DNA from: Caulobacteraceae bacterium
GTDB lineage: Bacteria; Pseudomonadota; Alphaproteobacteria; Caulobacterales; Caulobacteraceae
NCBI GenBank assembly: GCA_947475415.1
Contig: CANJLH010000006.1
Coordinates: 124,001-188,000, forward strand
Length of the DNA stretch: 64,000 nucleotides
Direction: 5' to 3'
The notes beneath the pieces are model-generated. The model did no database searches. It was not told the origin of the DNA and saw nothing but the letters and a program-made list of their open reading frames with translations. A program made the translations under genes and the position numbers. Positions 19,233 to 26,842 of this stretch are shown here, in pieces. Each line of letters opens with the position of its first letter. Within the stretch, counting starts at the first letter, position 1.

Positions 19233-19823
19233 TTGCGCAAGGGCGACGCCACTAAGGCGCGGATCCTCGCCGAAGCCGGGCGGTTGGCGGCCGTGAACGG
19301 CCTTTTCAACACCAGCCTCAACGATGTCGCCGAACGCTGTGGACTGTCGAAAAGCGGCCTCTTCAAACACTTCGACTCTAAGGAGGCGATGCAGGAGAGC
19401 GTGGTGATGGACGCCTGCGACCGCTTCGTGGACTTCGTCTGGGCCCCCGTGCAGCACCTGCCCGCCGGCCGGTCGCGCCTTGAGGCGATCTTCGAGCGCC
19501 AGCTTGACTGGGAGACGGTGGAGAACGCCGCCGGCGGCTGCCTGATCATGTCTTCAGCCGTCGAACTCGACGATCGGCCGGGGCCCCTGCGCGACAAGCT
19601 GCATGATCGGCTTCAGCAGTGGCGCCGCATCCTGACCCGCGAGATGATGGCTCTGACTGACCCGCCCCTCGACTACGAAACCGCCAAGATGGCGGCCTTC
19701 GAGATGAACAGCTTCCTCCTGGGCCACGCGAACGCCGGGCGCTTCATGCGCGACGGCGACGCCCGCGAGGCCGCCCGCGCTGCGTTCCGTCGCCTGTTGG
19801 ACCGAACCGCCAAGCCCGGGTGA
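19233..19823 (+). CDS. TetR/AcrR family transcriptional regulator, 196 aa
   Basis: The N-terminal helix-turn-helix is typical (TKARILAEAGRLAAVNGLFNTSLNDVAERCGLSKSGLFKHF split over residues ~7-47). It is followed by a helical ligand domain with a Cys near GGCLIMSS. The TTG start has GGGAGG nine bases upstream. Repeated CACGAYCGGT elements upstream suggest autorepression. The neighbouring genes (divergent small secreted protein, downstream vWA protein) give no clear effector; TetR proteins of this length usually sense a hydrophobic small molecule or CoA ester. Confidence 0.9.
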   Translation: MRKGDATKARILAEAGRLAAVNGLFNTSLNDVAERCGLSKSGLFKHFDSKEAMQESVVMDACDRFVDFVWAPVQHLPAGRSRLEAIFERQLDWETVENAAGGCLIMSSAVELDDRPGPLRDKLHDRLQQWRRILTREMMALTDPPLDYETAKMAAFEMNSFLLGHANAGRFMRDGDAREAARAAFRRLLDRTAKPG

Positions 19824-19863
19824 GTCCGGCCGGCCCAACATTACATTTCATTCATGCAATATA

Positions 19864-19888
19864 GCCGCAATTTCGACATAATTGCGGC
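19864..19888. promoter_or_regulatory. 9-7-9 inverted repeat upstream of vWA gene
   Basis: Perfect arms GCCGCAATT and AATTGCGGC around a 7-base centre, 45 bp upstream of the vWA start. No T-tract follows. An operator or leader hairpin is likely; it could also end tetR transcription. Confidence 0.45.
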
Positions 19889-19932
19889 CGCAGTCTTGGC
19901 CACAGGGACAACGCCGATATCTGGGGAGCCCC

Positions 19933-21741
19933 ATGCCAAACCTGTCACTCGCGCGCCGTCTGTTGCTGACCGCCGTGGCCGCCACATTCGCCGCCGCCCC
20001 CGCCTCCACCCCGGTCATCGCCGCCCCCGAACAGGGTGAGGTCACGCCGGAGGCCTGCCGTCAGCTCGGCTATGAGGTCAGCAGTCCGGAGCGGGACGAT
20101 TTCCGGCGTAGCGGCCGACTGGGCGGATACAGCGCGATGCCCGCCGCCCCGCTGGCTGCGCAATCGTCCGCACCCCGTCGGCGCGCCGAAGAAGTTGTGG
20201 TCACGGACGCCAAGTCCGCCAATCGGCCCTATCCGGCGCCTCCGCCACCGCCCGGGATCGTCATGCCCTCACCCCTTCCGGCGGGCGCGGTGGAGACCGA
20301 GCGATATCCCCACGCCGTTTCCAACCCCATCAAGCGGGTCGCCGAGGATCCGGTCTCCACCTTCTCCATCGACGTGGACACCGCCGCCTATTCCAATGTC
20401 CGCCGGTTCCTGAACGACGGAACCCGCCCGCCCCGCGACGCCGTGCGGGTCGAAGAAATGATCAACTACTTCGACTATGGCTACGCCGCGCCTGTGGATC
20501 GGCGCGAGCCGTTCAACACCTTCGTCGCCGTCGCCCCCTCCCCCTGGTCCGCTGAGCGCGAAATCCTGCAAATCGGGCTCAAGGGCTATGAGCTGCCTCA
20601 AGGCGAGGCGCCGCCGCTGAACCTTGTGTTCCTTATCGACACATCCGGCTCCATGTGGAGCGAGGATCGCCTGCCGCTGGCCAAGAAGGCGCTCAACCTG
20701 CTTGTGGATCAGCTTGGCCCGCGCGACCGGGTCTCCATGGTCGCCTACGCGGGCTCGGCCGGGGCGGTGCTCTCGCCCACCGACGGGCGCCAGAAACTGA
20801 AGATGCGCTGCGCGCTCTCCGCCTTGCAGTCGGGCGGCTCCACCGCCGGAGGCCAGGGCCTGGCGCTGGCCTACTCCCTTGCCAAACAGAACTTCGACTC
20901 GAAGTCCGTCAACCGCGTGATACTTTTGACCGACGGTGATTTCAACGTCGGGGTCGCTGACCCGGAGAAGTTGAAGGACTTCGTGTCCGAACAGCGCAAG
21001 TCTGGCGTTTATCTGTCAGTCTATGGCTTCGGGCGCGGCAACTACAACGACACTATGATGCAGGCCCTGGCCCAGAACGGCAACGGAACCGCCGGCTACA
21101 TCGACACCCTATCGGAGGCCCGCAAGGTGTTCCGCGACGATTTCTCCGGCTCCCTGTTCCCCATCGCCGACGACGTCAAGATCCAGGTGGAGTTCAACCC
21201 CGCCATGGTCAGCGAATACCGGCTGATCGGATATGAGACGCGGATGCTGAACCGCGAGGACTTCAACAACGATCAGGTCGACGCCGGTGAGGTCGGATCT
21301 GGCGCGGCGGTGACAGCGCTCTATGAAATCACACCTGCCGGCGCCCGGCCGTCCAGCGACCCCCTGCGTTATGGCGAGCCCGGCGGGCGAGAACGCGCGC
21401 CGCCCCCTGTCACCCGTGAACTCGCCTTCCTGAAGGTCCGCTACAAACTGCCCGGCGCGGACCAGTCGCACTTGATGACCCGGCCGATCACCGGCGCCGA
21501 CCGCTTCGCCCGCCTGGAGACCGCCCCCGAGCCGGTGCGCTGGGCGGTGGCGGTTGCTGGATTTGGCCAGCGCCTGCGCGGCGACCCCAGGGTTACGGAC
21601 CGGTTCGGATGGGAGGACATCAACCGCCTCGCCGATGGCGCCCGCGGCCGCGACCCCTTCGGCTTGCGCGCCGAGTTCGTGCAACTGGTGCGGAACGCCC
21701 GCGACGCCCGCTCGGTGAACGAAGGGGACGCCGGCGGCTGA
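19933..21741 (+). CDS. von Willebrand factor A domain protein, YfbK type, 602 aa
   Basis: The ATG at 19933 follows GGGGAG and starts a signal peptide (LSLARRLLLTAVAATFAAAP). A Pro-rich linker leads to the YfbK N-terminal region (STFSIDVDTAAYSNVRRFLN, RVEEMINYFDYGY), then a vWA domain with the MIDAS motif DTSGSMWS (D236), TDGDFNVGV, and a C-terminal DUF3520-like segment (LAFLKVRYKLPGADQS). The protein is probably exported and metal-dependent, mediating protein-protein contact. E. coli YfbK is a lipoprotein; no lipobox Cys is seen here. A hairpin follows the stop. Confidence 0.88.
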   Translation: MPNLSLARRLLLTAVAATFAAAPASTPVIAAPEQGEVTPEACRQLGYEVSSPERDDFRRSGRLGGYSAMPAAPLAAQSSAPRRRAEEVVVTDAKSANRPYPAPPPPPGIVMPSPLPAGAVETERYPHAVSNPIKRVAEDPVSTFSIDVDTAAYSNVRRFLNDGTRPPRDAVRVEEMINYFDYGYAAPVDRREPFNTFVAVAPSPWSAEREILQIGLKGYELPQGEAPPLNLVFLIDTSGSMWSEDRLPLAKKALNLLVDQLGPRDRVSMVAYAGSAGAVLSPTDGRQKLKMRCALSALQSGGSTAGGQGLALAYSLAKQNFDSKSVNRVILLTDGDFNVGVADPEKLKDFVSEQRKSGVYLSVYGFGRGNYNDTMMQALAQNGNGTAGYIDTLSEARKVFRDDFSGSLFPIADDVKIQVEFNPAMVSEYRLIGYETRMLNREDFNNDQVDAGEVGSGAAVTALYEITPAGARPSSDPLRYGEPGGRERAPPPVTRELAFLKVRYKLPGADQSHLMTRPITGADRFARLETAPEPVRWAVAVAGFGQRLRGDPRVTDRFGWEDINRLADGARGRDPFGLRAEFVQLVRNARDARSVNEGDAGG

Positions 21742-21773
21742 CCTCTTGAACCGGCCTCGATCCCGGCCATGAT

Positions 21774-21796
21774 GGCGCCCGCGTCACCGCGGCGCC
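21774..21796 (+). terminator. bulged hairpin between vWA and SDR genes
   Basis: GGCGCC, a bulged C, then GCG-TCAC-CGC and GGCGCC form a 9-bp GC stem with one bulge directly before the SDR's ribosome-binding site. It may attenuate read-through from the vWA gene; no U-tract. Confidence 0.3.
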
Positions 21797-21817
21797 TGAG
21801 CAAGGGATGGACCACCG

Positions 21818-22642
21818 ATGAGCGGCAAGGTGATCGTAGTGACAGGCGCGGCCTCCGGCATCGGGGCGGCGACGGCGCGGATGCTGGCGCAGGCGGGCGA
21901 TGAAGTACATTGCCTCGATGTGCGCCCAACCCCGCCGGACGCAGGCGCCCATTTTGCCTGCGACATCGGTGATCCGGCCTCGATCAACGCGGCGGTCGCC
22001 CGGTTGCCCAGCGCGATCGACGCGCTGATCAATGTGGCCGCGGTCTCCGGGCCGACGCCGGAAGAACTGGTGATGCGAGTGAACTTCCTGGGCCTGCGCC
22101 ACATCACCACGGCCTTGTTCGGGCGCATCACCAAAGGCGGCTCGATCACTAGCGTCGCCTCGGTGGCGGGCCGCGAATGGCAACGCCGGGCTGACGTGGT
22201 GCTGGGCCTGGTTGACACCGACGGCTTTGAAGCTGGCCTGGCCTGGTGCCGTGAAAACGCCGCCCGCTGGGCCAAGGACCCCTACACCTTCTCCAAGCAG
22301 TGCGTGACCGCCTATTGCCTGCGCATGTCCAAGGCCGCGCGGGAGGCGGGGCTACGTTGCAACGCCATCAGCCCCGGCAGCGTGGAGACCCGGCTCTCCC
22401 CCTCCTTTCGCGACCAGATGGGCGCCCAGTTCGACTGGAACAACGCCCAGATGGGCCGTCAGGCCCGGCCTGAGGAGATCGCTGAGGTGATCGCCTTTGT
22501 CGCCAAGGGCCCATGCGGCTGGCTGAACGGCTCCGACATCATCGTGGACGGCGGCCTGGTCGGCGGCGTGCTCACCGGCGCCATCGACACCTCAGCTTCA
22601 CCGGCCAGCCTCGCCAAGGCCGCCCGCGCCGCGAACCGCTGA
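21818..22642 (+). CDS. short-chain dehydrogenase/reductase, 274 aa
   Basis: A classical SDR: NAD(P)-binding TGAASGIGAA at residues 9-18, NVAAVSG in place of the usual NNAG, catalytic YTFSK (YxxxK) and the NAISPGSVETRL loop. The acidic residue after the second strand (CLDVRP) suggests NAD(H) preference. The insert between the catalytic Ser region (SVASVAG) and Tyr is longer than usual, as in 3-alpha-hydroxysteroid dehydrogenase/carbonyl reductase-type SDRs, so a steroid or bulky alcohol substrate is plausible but unproven. AAGGGATGG lies upstream of the ATG. Confidence 0.92.
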   Translation: MSGKVIVVTGAASGIGAATARMLAQAGDEVHCLDVRPTPPDAGAHFACDIGDPASINAAVARLPSAIDALINVAAVSGPTPEELVMRVNFLGLRHITTALFGRITKGGSITSVASVAGREWQRRADVVLGLVDTDGFEAGLAWCRENAARWAKDPYTFSKQCVTAYCLRMSKAAREAGLRCNAISPGSVETRLSPSFRDQMGAQFDWNNAQMGRQARPEEIAEVIAFVAKGPCGWLNGSDIIVDGGLVGGVLTGAIDTSASPASLAKAARAANR

Positions 22643-22653
22643 CTGCACTGATT

Positions 22654-22881
22654 TCAATGGGTGCGCACGCCGCCATGTTCGGCGAACTGGATCAGCGCGT
22701 CGAGATGCTGGATCTGGCGCTCGAGTTCATCGATCCGCTCAGCTGTCATGTCGATGTAGGCTCCGCCCTGCCGCGCCTTGAACACTCGCCATTCGCCTCG
22801 CTGCAGGTCGGAAATCTCCGCCAGGTGCTCGACCCGCTCGCGGTGGTAGGCCTCAAGCCGATGCCGCTCATCAACGTCCAT
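22654..22881 (-). CDS. small coiled-coil protein, 75 aa
   Basis: MDVDERHRLEAYHRERVEHL, then heptad-like DELERQIQHLDALIQFAEH, predicts a mostly helical, possibly coiled-coil polypeptide. The ATG at 22881 has a purine-rich GGGGGCG just upstream; a longer frame (to 23496) only mirrors the crotonase gene. Family unknown. It converges on the SDR gene 11 bp away and lies 110 bp after the crotonase stop on the same strand. Confidence 0.55.
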   Translation of the reverse strand: MDVDERHRLEAYHRERVEHLAEISDLQRGEWRVFKARQGGAYIDMTAERIDELERQIQHLDALIQFAEHGGVRTH

Positions 22882-22991
22882 CGCCCCCGATCCCTTCGCC
22901 GCCTGACCGCCCGCGCTCCAACGGCGCGTCGCCGCGATCCCTAGAACGCCCGGCGGCCGCGAATGGTTCCCACGCGTGGCCAACGACCACC

Positions 22992-23780
22992 TCAGGTCGG
23001 ATCGACGAAGACAGGCGGCCGCTTTTCGTCCGCAGCGACCACGGTTTCGCGGTGGTTGGCGGACGCCATCAGCACAGTCTGCTCGACCGACTCGGCCACC
23101 AGAATTTCCTCGGTCCGGGCATCCGGCATCAGGTTGATCAGCCGTTTGCCGGCGCGAACGGCGTCGGGGCTGTTGGCCGCGATGGTCCGCGCCAGCGCCA
23201 TGGCCTCGGCGTGCGGGTCGACGGCGAGGCGGGTGATCACCCCCAGCTGAACGCCTTCCGCGGCGTCGAATCGGCGCGCCGTATAGGTCAGTTCGCGCAC
23301 CACATCGTCGCGCACCAGGCCGCGCAACAACGCGATCCCCGCCACGTCTGGGACCAGCCCCCAGCGCGCCTCCATGATCGACAGCTGAGCGTCCGCCGCC
23401 GAGATGCGGATATCCGCCCCCAGCATGATCTGGAAGCCGGCCCCGAACGCATATCCATGCACCGCGGCGATCACCGGCTGCGGCATGGCGCGCCAACCAT
23501 ATGCGGCCTGCTGGGCGCGGTTAGCCGGGCCGTCCTTCCAGCGTGGCAGAAGCCGCCCGGGCTCCCGTCCCCCTAGGCTACCCAGGTCCACCCCCACGCT
23601 GAACGCCCGTCCCTCGCCCGACAGCACCACGCAACGCACATCGCGGCGTTGGCCAATCTCCTCGGCGGTCTGGACCAGCGCCTCCAGCATCGCCGGATCG
23701 CAGGCGTTGAGCTTCTCCGGCCGGCTTAGCCGTACATCGGCGACCCCGCCCTCAACCACGTAGCGAACGCGTTCATTCAT
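22992..23780 (-). CDS. enoyl-CoA hydratase/isomerase (crotonase) family protein, 262 aa
   Basis: The crotonase fold is seen in RPEKLNACDPAMLEAL, the oxyanion-hole segment HGYAFGAGFQIMLGADIRI and MEARWGLVPDVAG. The first catalytic acid of hydratases (Glu in GGGCEL) is Gln here. The Glu of MEARWG and the Asp of LVPD align with the Glu196/Asp204 positions of dienoyl-CoA isomerase, whereas that enzyme's third acid (Asp176) is the same Gln. The protein is therefore more likely an isomerase or other crotonase than a simple hydratase. Acts on CoA esters in the cytosol. Transcribed away from a 602-bp gap. Confidence 0.88.
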   Translation of the reverse strand: MNERVRYVVEGGVADVRLSRPEKLNACDPAMLEALVQTAEEIGQRRDVRCVVLSGEGRAFSVGVDLGSLGGREPGRLLPRWKDGPANRAQQAAYGWRAMPQPVIAAVHGYAFGAGFQIMLGADIRISAADAQLSIMEARWGLVPDVAGIALLRGLVRDDVVRELTYTARRFDAAEGVQLGVITRLAVDPHAEAMALARTIAANSPDAVRAGKRLINLMPDARTEEILVAESVEQTVLMASANHRETVVAADEKRPPVFVDPT

Positions 23781-24382
23781 GGATTTTCCCTCCCCTGCAG
23801 CATGACGCCGGCGAACCTGGCGATCCCCCTAAGGCCTCAGCGGCCCCAGCCCCTTCAATCGGCGTTTAGCGCAAGCCAGGGGTGAAATCGATCATCAGGA
23901 ACAGCTCTCGCCGACGGCGAGAATGAATTCCGTCCGGGCGAGTTCGTCGAGCTAGAACTCGTGCCGCTCAGTGATGTCGCCTTCTCTTTCCACCAACAAA
24001 CCGGGAATTCAGACGGGGTAGGAGTCAGGCTTGTTCGGCCGCGTGACACCTAGAACGAGACTTGGCAGCCTTGCCGGCGCCTCGCCGTGCAGAGGGCAAA
24101 AAAACGGTCCAGATTGCGAATTCTTGGGGATCAATCCCGTGCAAAACTAAAAATCCAATAATTACACGTTATTGAAATTCTGCTGGCTTTGCGGGTTTTT
24201 GGGTCTGTGCGACCTATCGAACCGCGCTGTAGCGCGGCGTCGGTGGTGGGGAGCTATGCGTTGTGTCCCATTGATTTGATAGCGCCGCTGCAATTGCTGC
24301 AATTTCCCGAGGCGGCGACCGCTTGAGCTTTCGAGATCTCGTCCGCCTGGACTTGCCCGCCCCGGACCGCCAATCTCGCCCC
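23781..24382. other. 602-bp gap with hairpins and a possible gene remnant
   Basis: This divergent region separates the crotonase and TPR genes. It holds three perfect hairpins: TCTCGCC-3-GGCGAGA (23906-23922), CGAGTTC-9-GAACTCG (23939-23961) and CCGCGC-4-GCGCGG (24222-24237). It also has an A/T-rich part at 24090-24200 and a short protein-like frame. No intact gene is seen. Confidence 0.55.
23886..24053 (+). pseudogene. possible remnant of a coding sequence, ~55 codons
   Basis: Between a TGA at 23883 and a TAG at 24051 the + frame reads GENEFRPGEFVELELVPLSD and onward FSFHQQTGNSDGVGVRLVRP, which looks like a folded protein's C-terminus rather than random frame. There is no start codon with a ribosome-binding site and no continuation upstream in this frame. 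Parent family not recognised; could be chance. Confidence 0.25.
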
Positions 24383-26206
24383 ATGCGCGTGCTCCTGGCC
24401 ACCCTTGTCCTGTCGCTGGCCCTGGGGTGGGGGCCCGCGGCCTTCGCCGACGGCGCTCGCTTGCGGGTGGAACAGGCAACCGACGCGGCGATTGACGCTT
24501 TCAATGCCGGCGACCGCAAGGCCGCAGAGGCCGGCCTGCGCGAGGCTGTCGCGATCGCCATCCAGGCCGGCGTGGGCGAGTCTGACGAAGGCCAGCGCGC
24601 CACGGAAAACCTCGCCATCCTGCTGAAATCGGATCGCGCCCAGGAGGCCGAACCCTTGCTGCGCGGCCTGTGGAACACCCAGCGCCGCCTGCTAGGCGAT
24701 GAAGACCCTCGTACCCTCACCACCGCGAACTCCCTGGGCGTCACCCTCCTGCGGCTGGAACGGTCAGCGGAGGCGGAAGCCTTGCACCGCCAGGTCTGGA
24801 TACAGCGCCGCCGCGTCCTGGGCGACGATCATGCCGACACCCTCACGTCAGCGGGCAACCTGGCCGCCGCCCTGGGCCAACTTGGCCGCACTGCCGAGGA
24901 GGAGGCGCTTGAACGCCAAATCTGGACCTCGTTCCGCCGCTTGCTGGGCCAGGATCACCCCAGCACCTTGACCATGGCGAGCAACCTGGCGCTCGCCCTG
25001 GGCAAACTGGGTCGCGCCACGGAGGCGGAGGCGCTTGACCGCCAGGTCTGGGCCACGCGCCGCCGCGTCCTGGGCGAGGACCATCCCGACACCCTCACTT
25101 CGGCGGGCAACCTGGCCATCGGCCTGGGCAAGCTGGGCCGCGCAACAGAGGCGGAGGACTTGCAACGCCAGGTCTGGACCACGGAGCGCCGCTTGTTGGG
25201 CGAGGCCCATCCCGACACGCTGACCACGGCGAGCAACCTGGCGCTCAGCCTGGGCCAACTGGGCCGCACCACGGAGGAGGAGGCGATTGAACGCCAGGTC
25301 TGGATTACGCGCCAGCGCGTTCTGGGCGGGGACCACCCCAGGACCTTGACCTCAGCAAGCAACCTCGCCGCCACCCTGGACGAGTTGGGACGCACAGCCG
25401 AGGCGGAGACCCTGAAGCGCCAGGTCTGGACCACGCGACGCCGTGTGCTGGGCGAGGATCACCCCGGCAGCCTGGCCACGGCGGGCAACCTGGCCGTCAC
25501 CCTCAGCGAACTGGGCCGCACCACAGAGGCGGAGGCCTTGCAACGACAGATCTGGACAACCCGCCGCCGCGTGCTGGGCGAGGACCACCCCGACACCCTC
25601 ACCTCGGCGGGTAATCTCGCGCTCACCCTGGGTGAACTGGGCCGCACTGCCGAGGCGGAGGCGCTTGAACGCCAGGTCTGGACCTCGCAACGACGTGTGC
25701 TGGGTGAGAACCACCCAGGCGCCCTGACCACCGCGAGCAACCTGGCGGTCACCCTGGGCCAACTGGACCGCACAGCTGAGGCGGAGGCGCTTGAACGACA
25801 GGTCTGGACCTCGCAGCTCCGTGTGCTTGGCGAGGATCACCCCAGCACTCTGACCTCGGCGGGCAATCTGGCCGCCACCCTGGACGAACTCGGCCGCAGT
25901 CAGGAGGCAGAGACCCTGTTGACCGAGTCCGCCGCCGCCATGGCCAAGCGCACGGCGCCAGGCGCCACACCGCCGCGCGAGTTGATCATCCAACTCAGAA
26001 GTCTTGGCCGCATCCGCCTGGGGCTCGGCAGGCCCGAGGGCGCCTATGCCGCCTACGCACAGGCAACCGCCGGCCTGCGCGCCCGCGCCGGCGACCGCCG
26101 GGCCAGCGGCGATGGCGACAATGCACGCGCCGGTCTGATCCGCGACCGCGGCGTGTTCCTGGATCAGGTCGCCGCCGGCTGGGCCTGGGCGCACCAGGCC
26201 CCCTAG
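24383..26206 (+). CDS. exported tetratricopeptide-repeat protein with ten 42-aa repeats, 607 aa
   Basis: The ATG at 24383 begins a signal peptide (MRVLLATLVLSLALGWGPAAFA); a 20-residue longer frame from 24323 would hide it. Residues ~91-510 are ten back-to-back 42-residue units of the kinesin-light-chain TPR type, consensus RQVWTTRRRVLGEDHPDTLT plus SAGNLAxxLGQLGRTAEAE. A less regular TPR-like tail follows. Such superhelices bind peptides or partner proteins, here probably in the periplasm. Units are very alike in DNA, so repeat number may vary between strains or be mis-assembled. Partner unknown. Confidence 0.88.
   Translation: MRVLLATLVLSLALGWGPAAFADGARLRVEQATDAAIDAFNAGDRKAAEAGLREAVAIAIQAGVGESDEGQRATENLAILLKSDRAQEAEPLLRGLWNTQRRLLGDEDPRTLTTANSLGVTLLRLERSAEAEALHRQVWIQRRRVLGDDHADTLTSAGNLAAALGQLGRTAEEEALERQIWTSFRRLLGQDHPSTLTMASNLALALGKLGRATEAEALDRQVWATRRRVLGEDHPDTLTSAGNLAIGLGKLGRATEAEDLQRQVWTTERRLLGEAHPDTLTTASNLALSLGQLGRTTEEEAIERQVWITRQRVLGGDHPRTLTSASNLAATLDELGRTAEAETLKRQVWTTRRRVLGEDHPGSLATAGNLAVTLSELGRTTEAEALQRQIWTTRRRVLGEDHPDTLTSAGNLALTLGELGRTAEAEALERQVWTSQRRVLGENHPGALTTASNLAVTLGQLDRTAEAEALERQVWTSQLRVLGEDHPSTLTSAGNLAATLDELGRSQEAETLLTESAAAMAKRTAPGATPPRELIIQLRSLGRIRLGLGRPEGAYAAYAQATAGLRARAGDRRASGDGDNARAGLIRDRGVFLDQVAAGWAWAHQAP
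24653..25912 (+). repeat. ten tandem 126-bp repeats inside the TPR gene
   Basis: The unit boundaries fall exactly 126 bp apart (for example 24653 and 24779). All ten units keep the DNA pattern encoding RQVW...LGEDHP...NLA...LG with mostly synonymous differences. Confidence 0.9.
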
Positions 26207-26308
26207 AACAGGATGCGATTGGAAAAACTCGGGATTCTCAAAGCAACCAAGGATACGGCGACGTGAAGCGTTTCGACGTAATCTCTCTCACGCCACCACA
26301 GTTACTGT

Positions 26309-26785
26309 TCATAACTTGATCTGGGTGATCGCGAAGGTGGCCGTTGCGCTCGCGCAGAGCTTGCCATCGGAATCTAAGATACTTGCTTGTGCAAAGGCGT
26401 TGCTTCGACCGATGTGAAGAACCTCAGCCGTGCAGACCAGTTCCGGAATCTTTGTGGCGACCCCGCGAATGTAGCTGACGCTGATGTCCAGGGTCTTGCA
26501 CCGTTGGTCTGCGGCCAGGGCGGCGTTGACCGCTGCGGCGAAGGCGCCATCAAAGAGGCTCGCAAACGCGCCACCGTGGAGCCCGTTGTTCCCGTACAAG
26601 TGGGGTCCCAGGGGCAAGCCGAAGGTGACCTTGCCGACCTCCACGCTAAGGATTCGCCAGCCAATGGTCCTGGCCATGCCCGAGAGCGGAATCCGCCCAT
26701 CCATCATGGCGCGGACATACTCGATCCCGGAGAGGCCCTCTCGCTTAAGGGGCGCAGGGGACATGGAGCCGTTCCGCTCGCTCAC
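26309..26785 (-). CDS. PaaI-type hotdog thioesterase, 158 aa
   Basis: The hotdog motif GNNGLHGGAFASLFDGAFAAAV contains the HGG turn and the Asp (LFDGA) used as catalytic acid or base in PaaI-like thioesterases. It is followed by TLDISVSYIRG and a closing ATATFAI strand. It probably hydrolyses acyl- or aryl-CoA esters in the cytosol. The start is ATG 26785 or ATG 26764. It lies 57 bp downstream of the P450 gene on the same strand and may be co-transcribed, which fits a catabolic role. Confidence 0.85.
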   Translation of the reverse strand: MSERNGSMSPAPLKREGLSGIEYVRAMMDGRIPLSGMARTIGWRILSVEVGKVTFGLPLGPHLYGNNGLHGGAFASLFDGAFAAAVNAALAADQRCKTLDISVSYIRGVATKIPELVCTAEVLHIGRSNAFAQASILDSDGKLCASATATFAITQIKL

Positions 26786-26842
26786 GGCGATCCCGCACCC
26801 TCAAGCTCCAAGGCCGTCATCGCAAACCCGGAGCGCAGGCCG

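Noticed and set aside
23855..24049. 64-aa leftward protein
   Set aside because: Ser/Pro-rich antisense of the more protein-like + strand fragment; no start signal.
24653..25912. CRISPR array
   Set aside because: The repeats are contiguous 126-bp coding units without spacers and encode TPR motifs.
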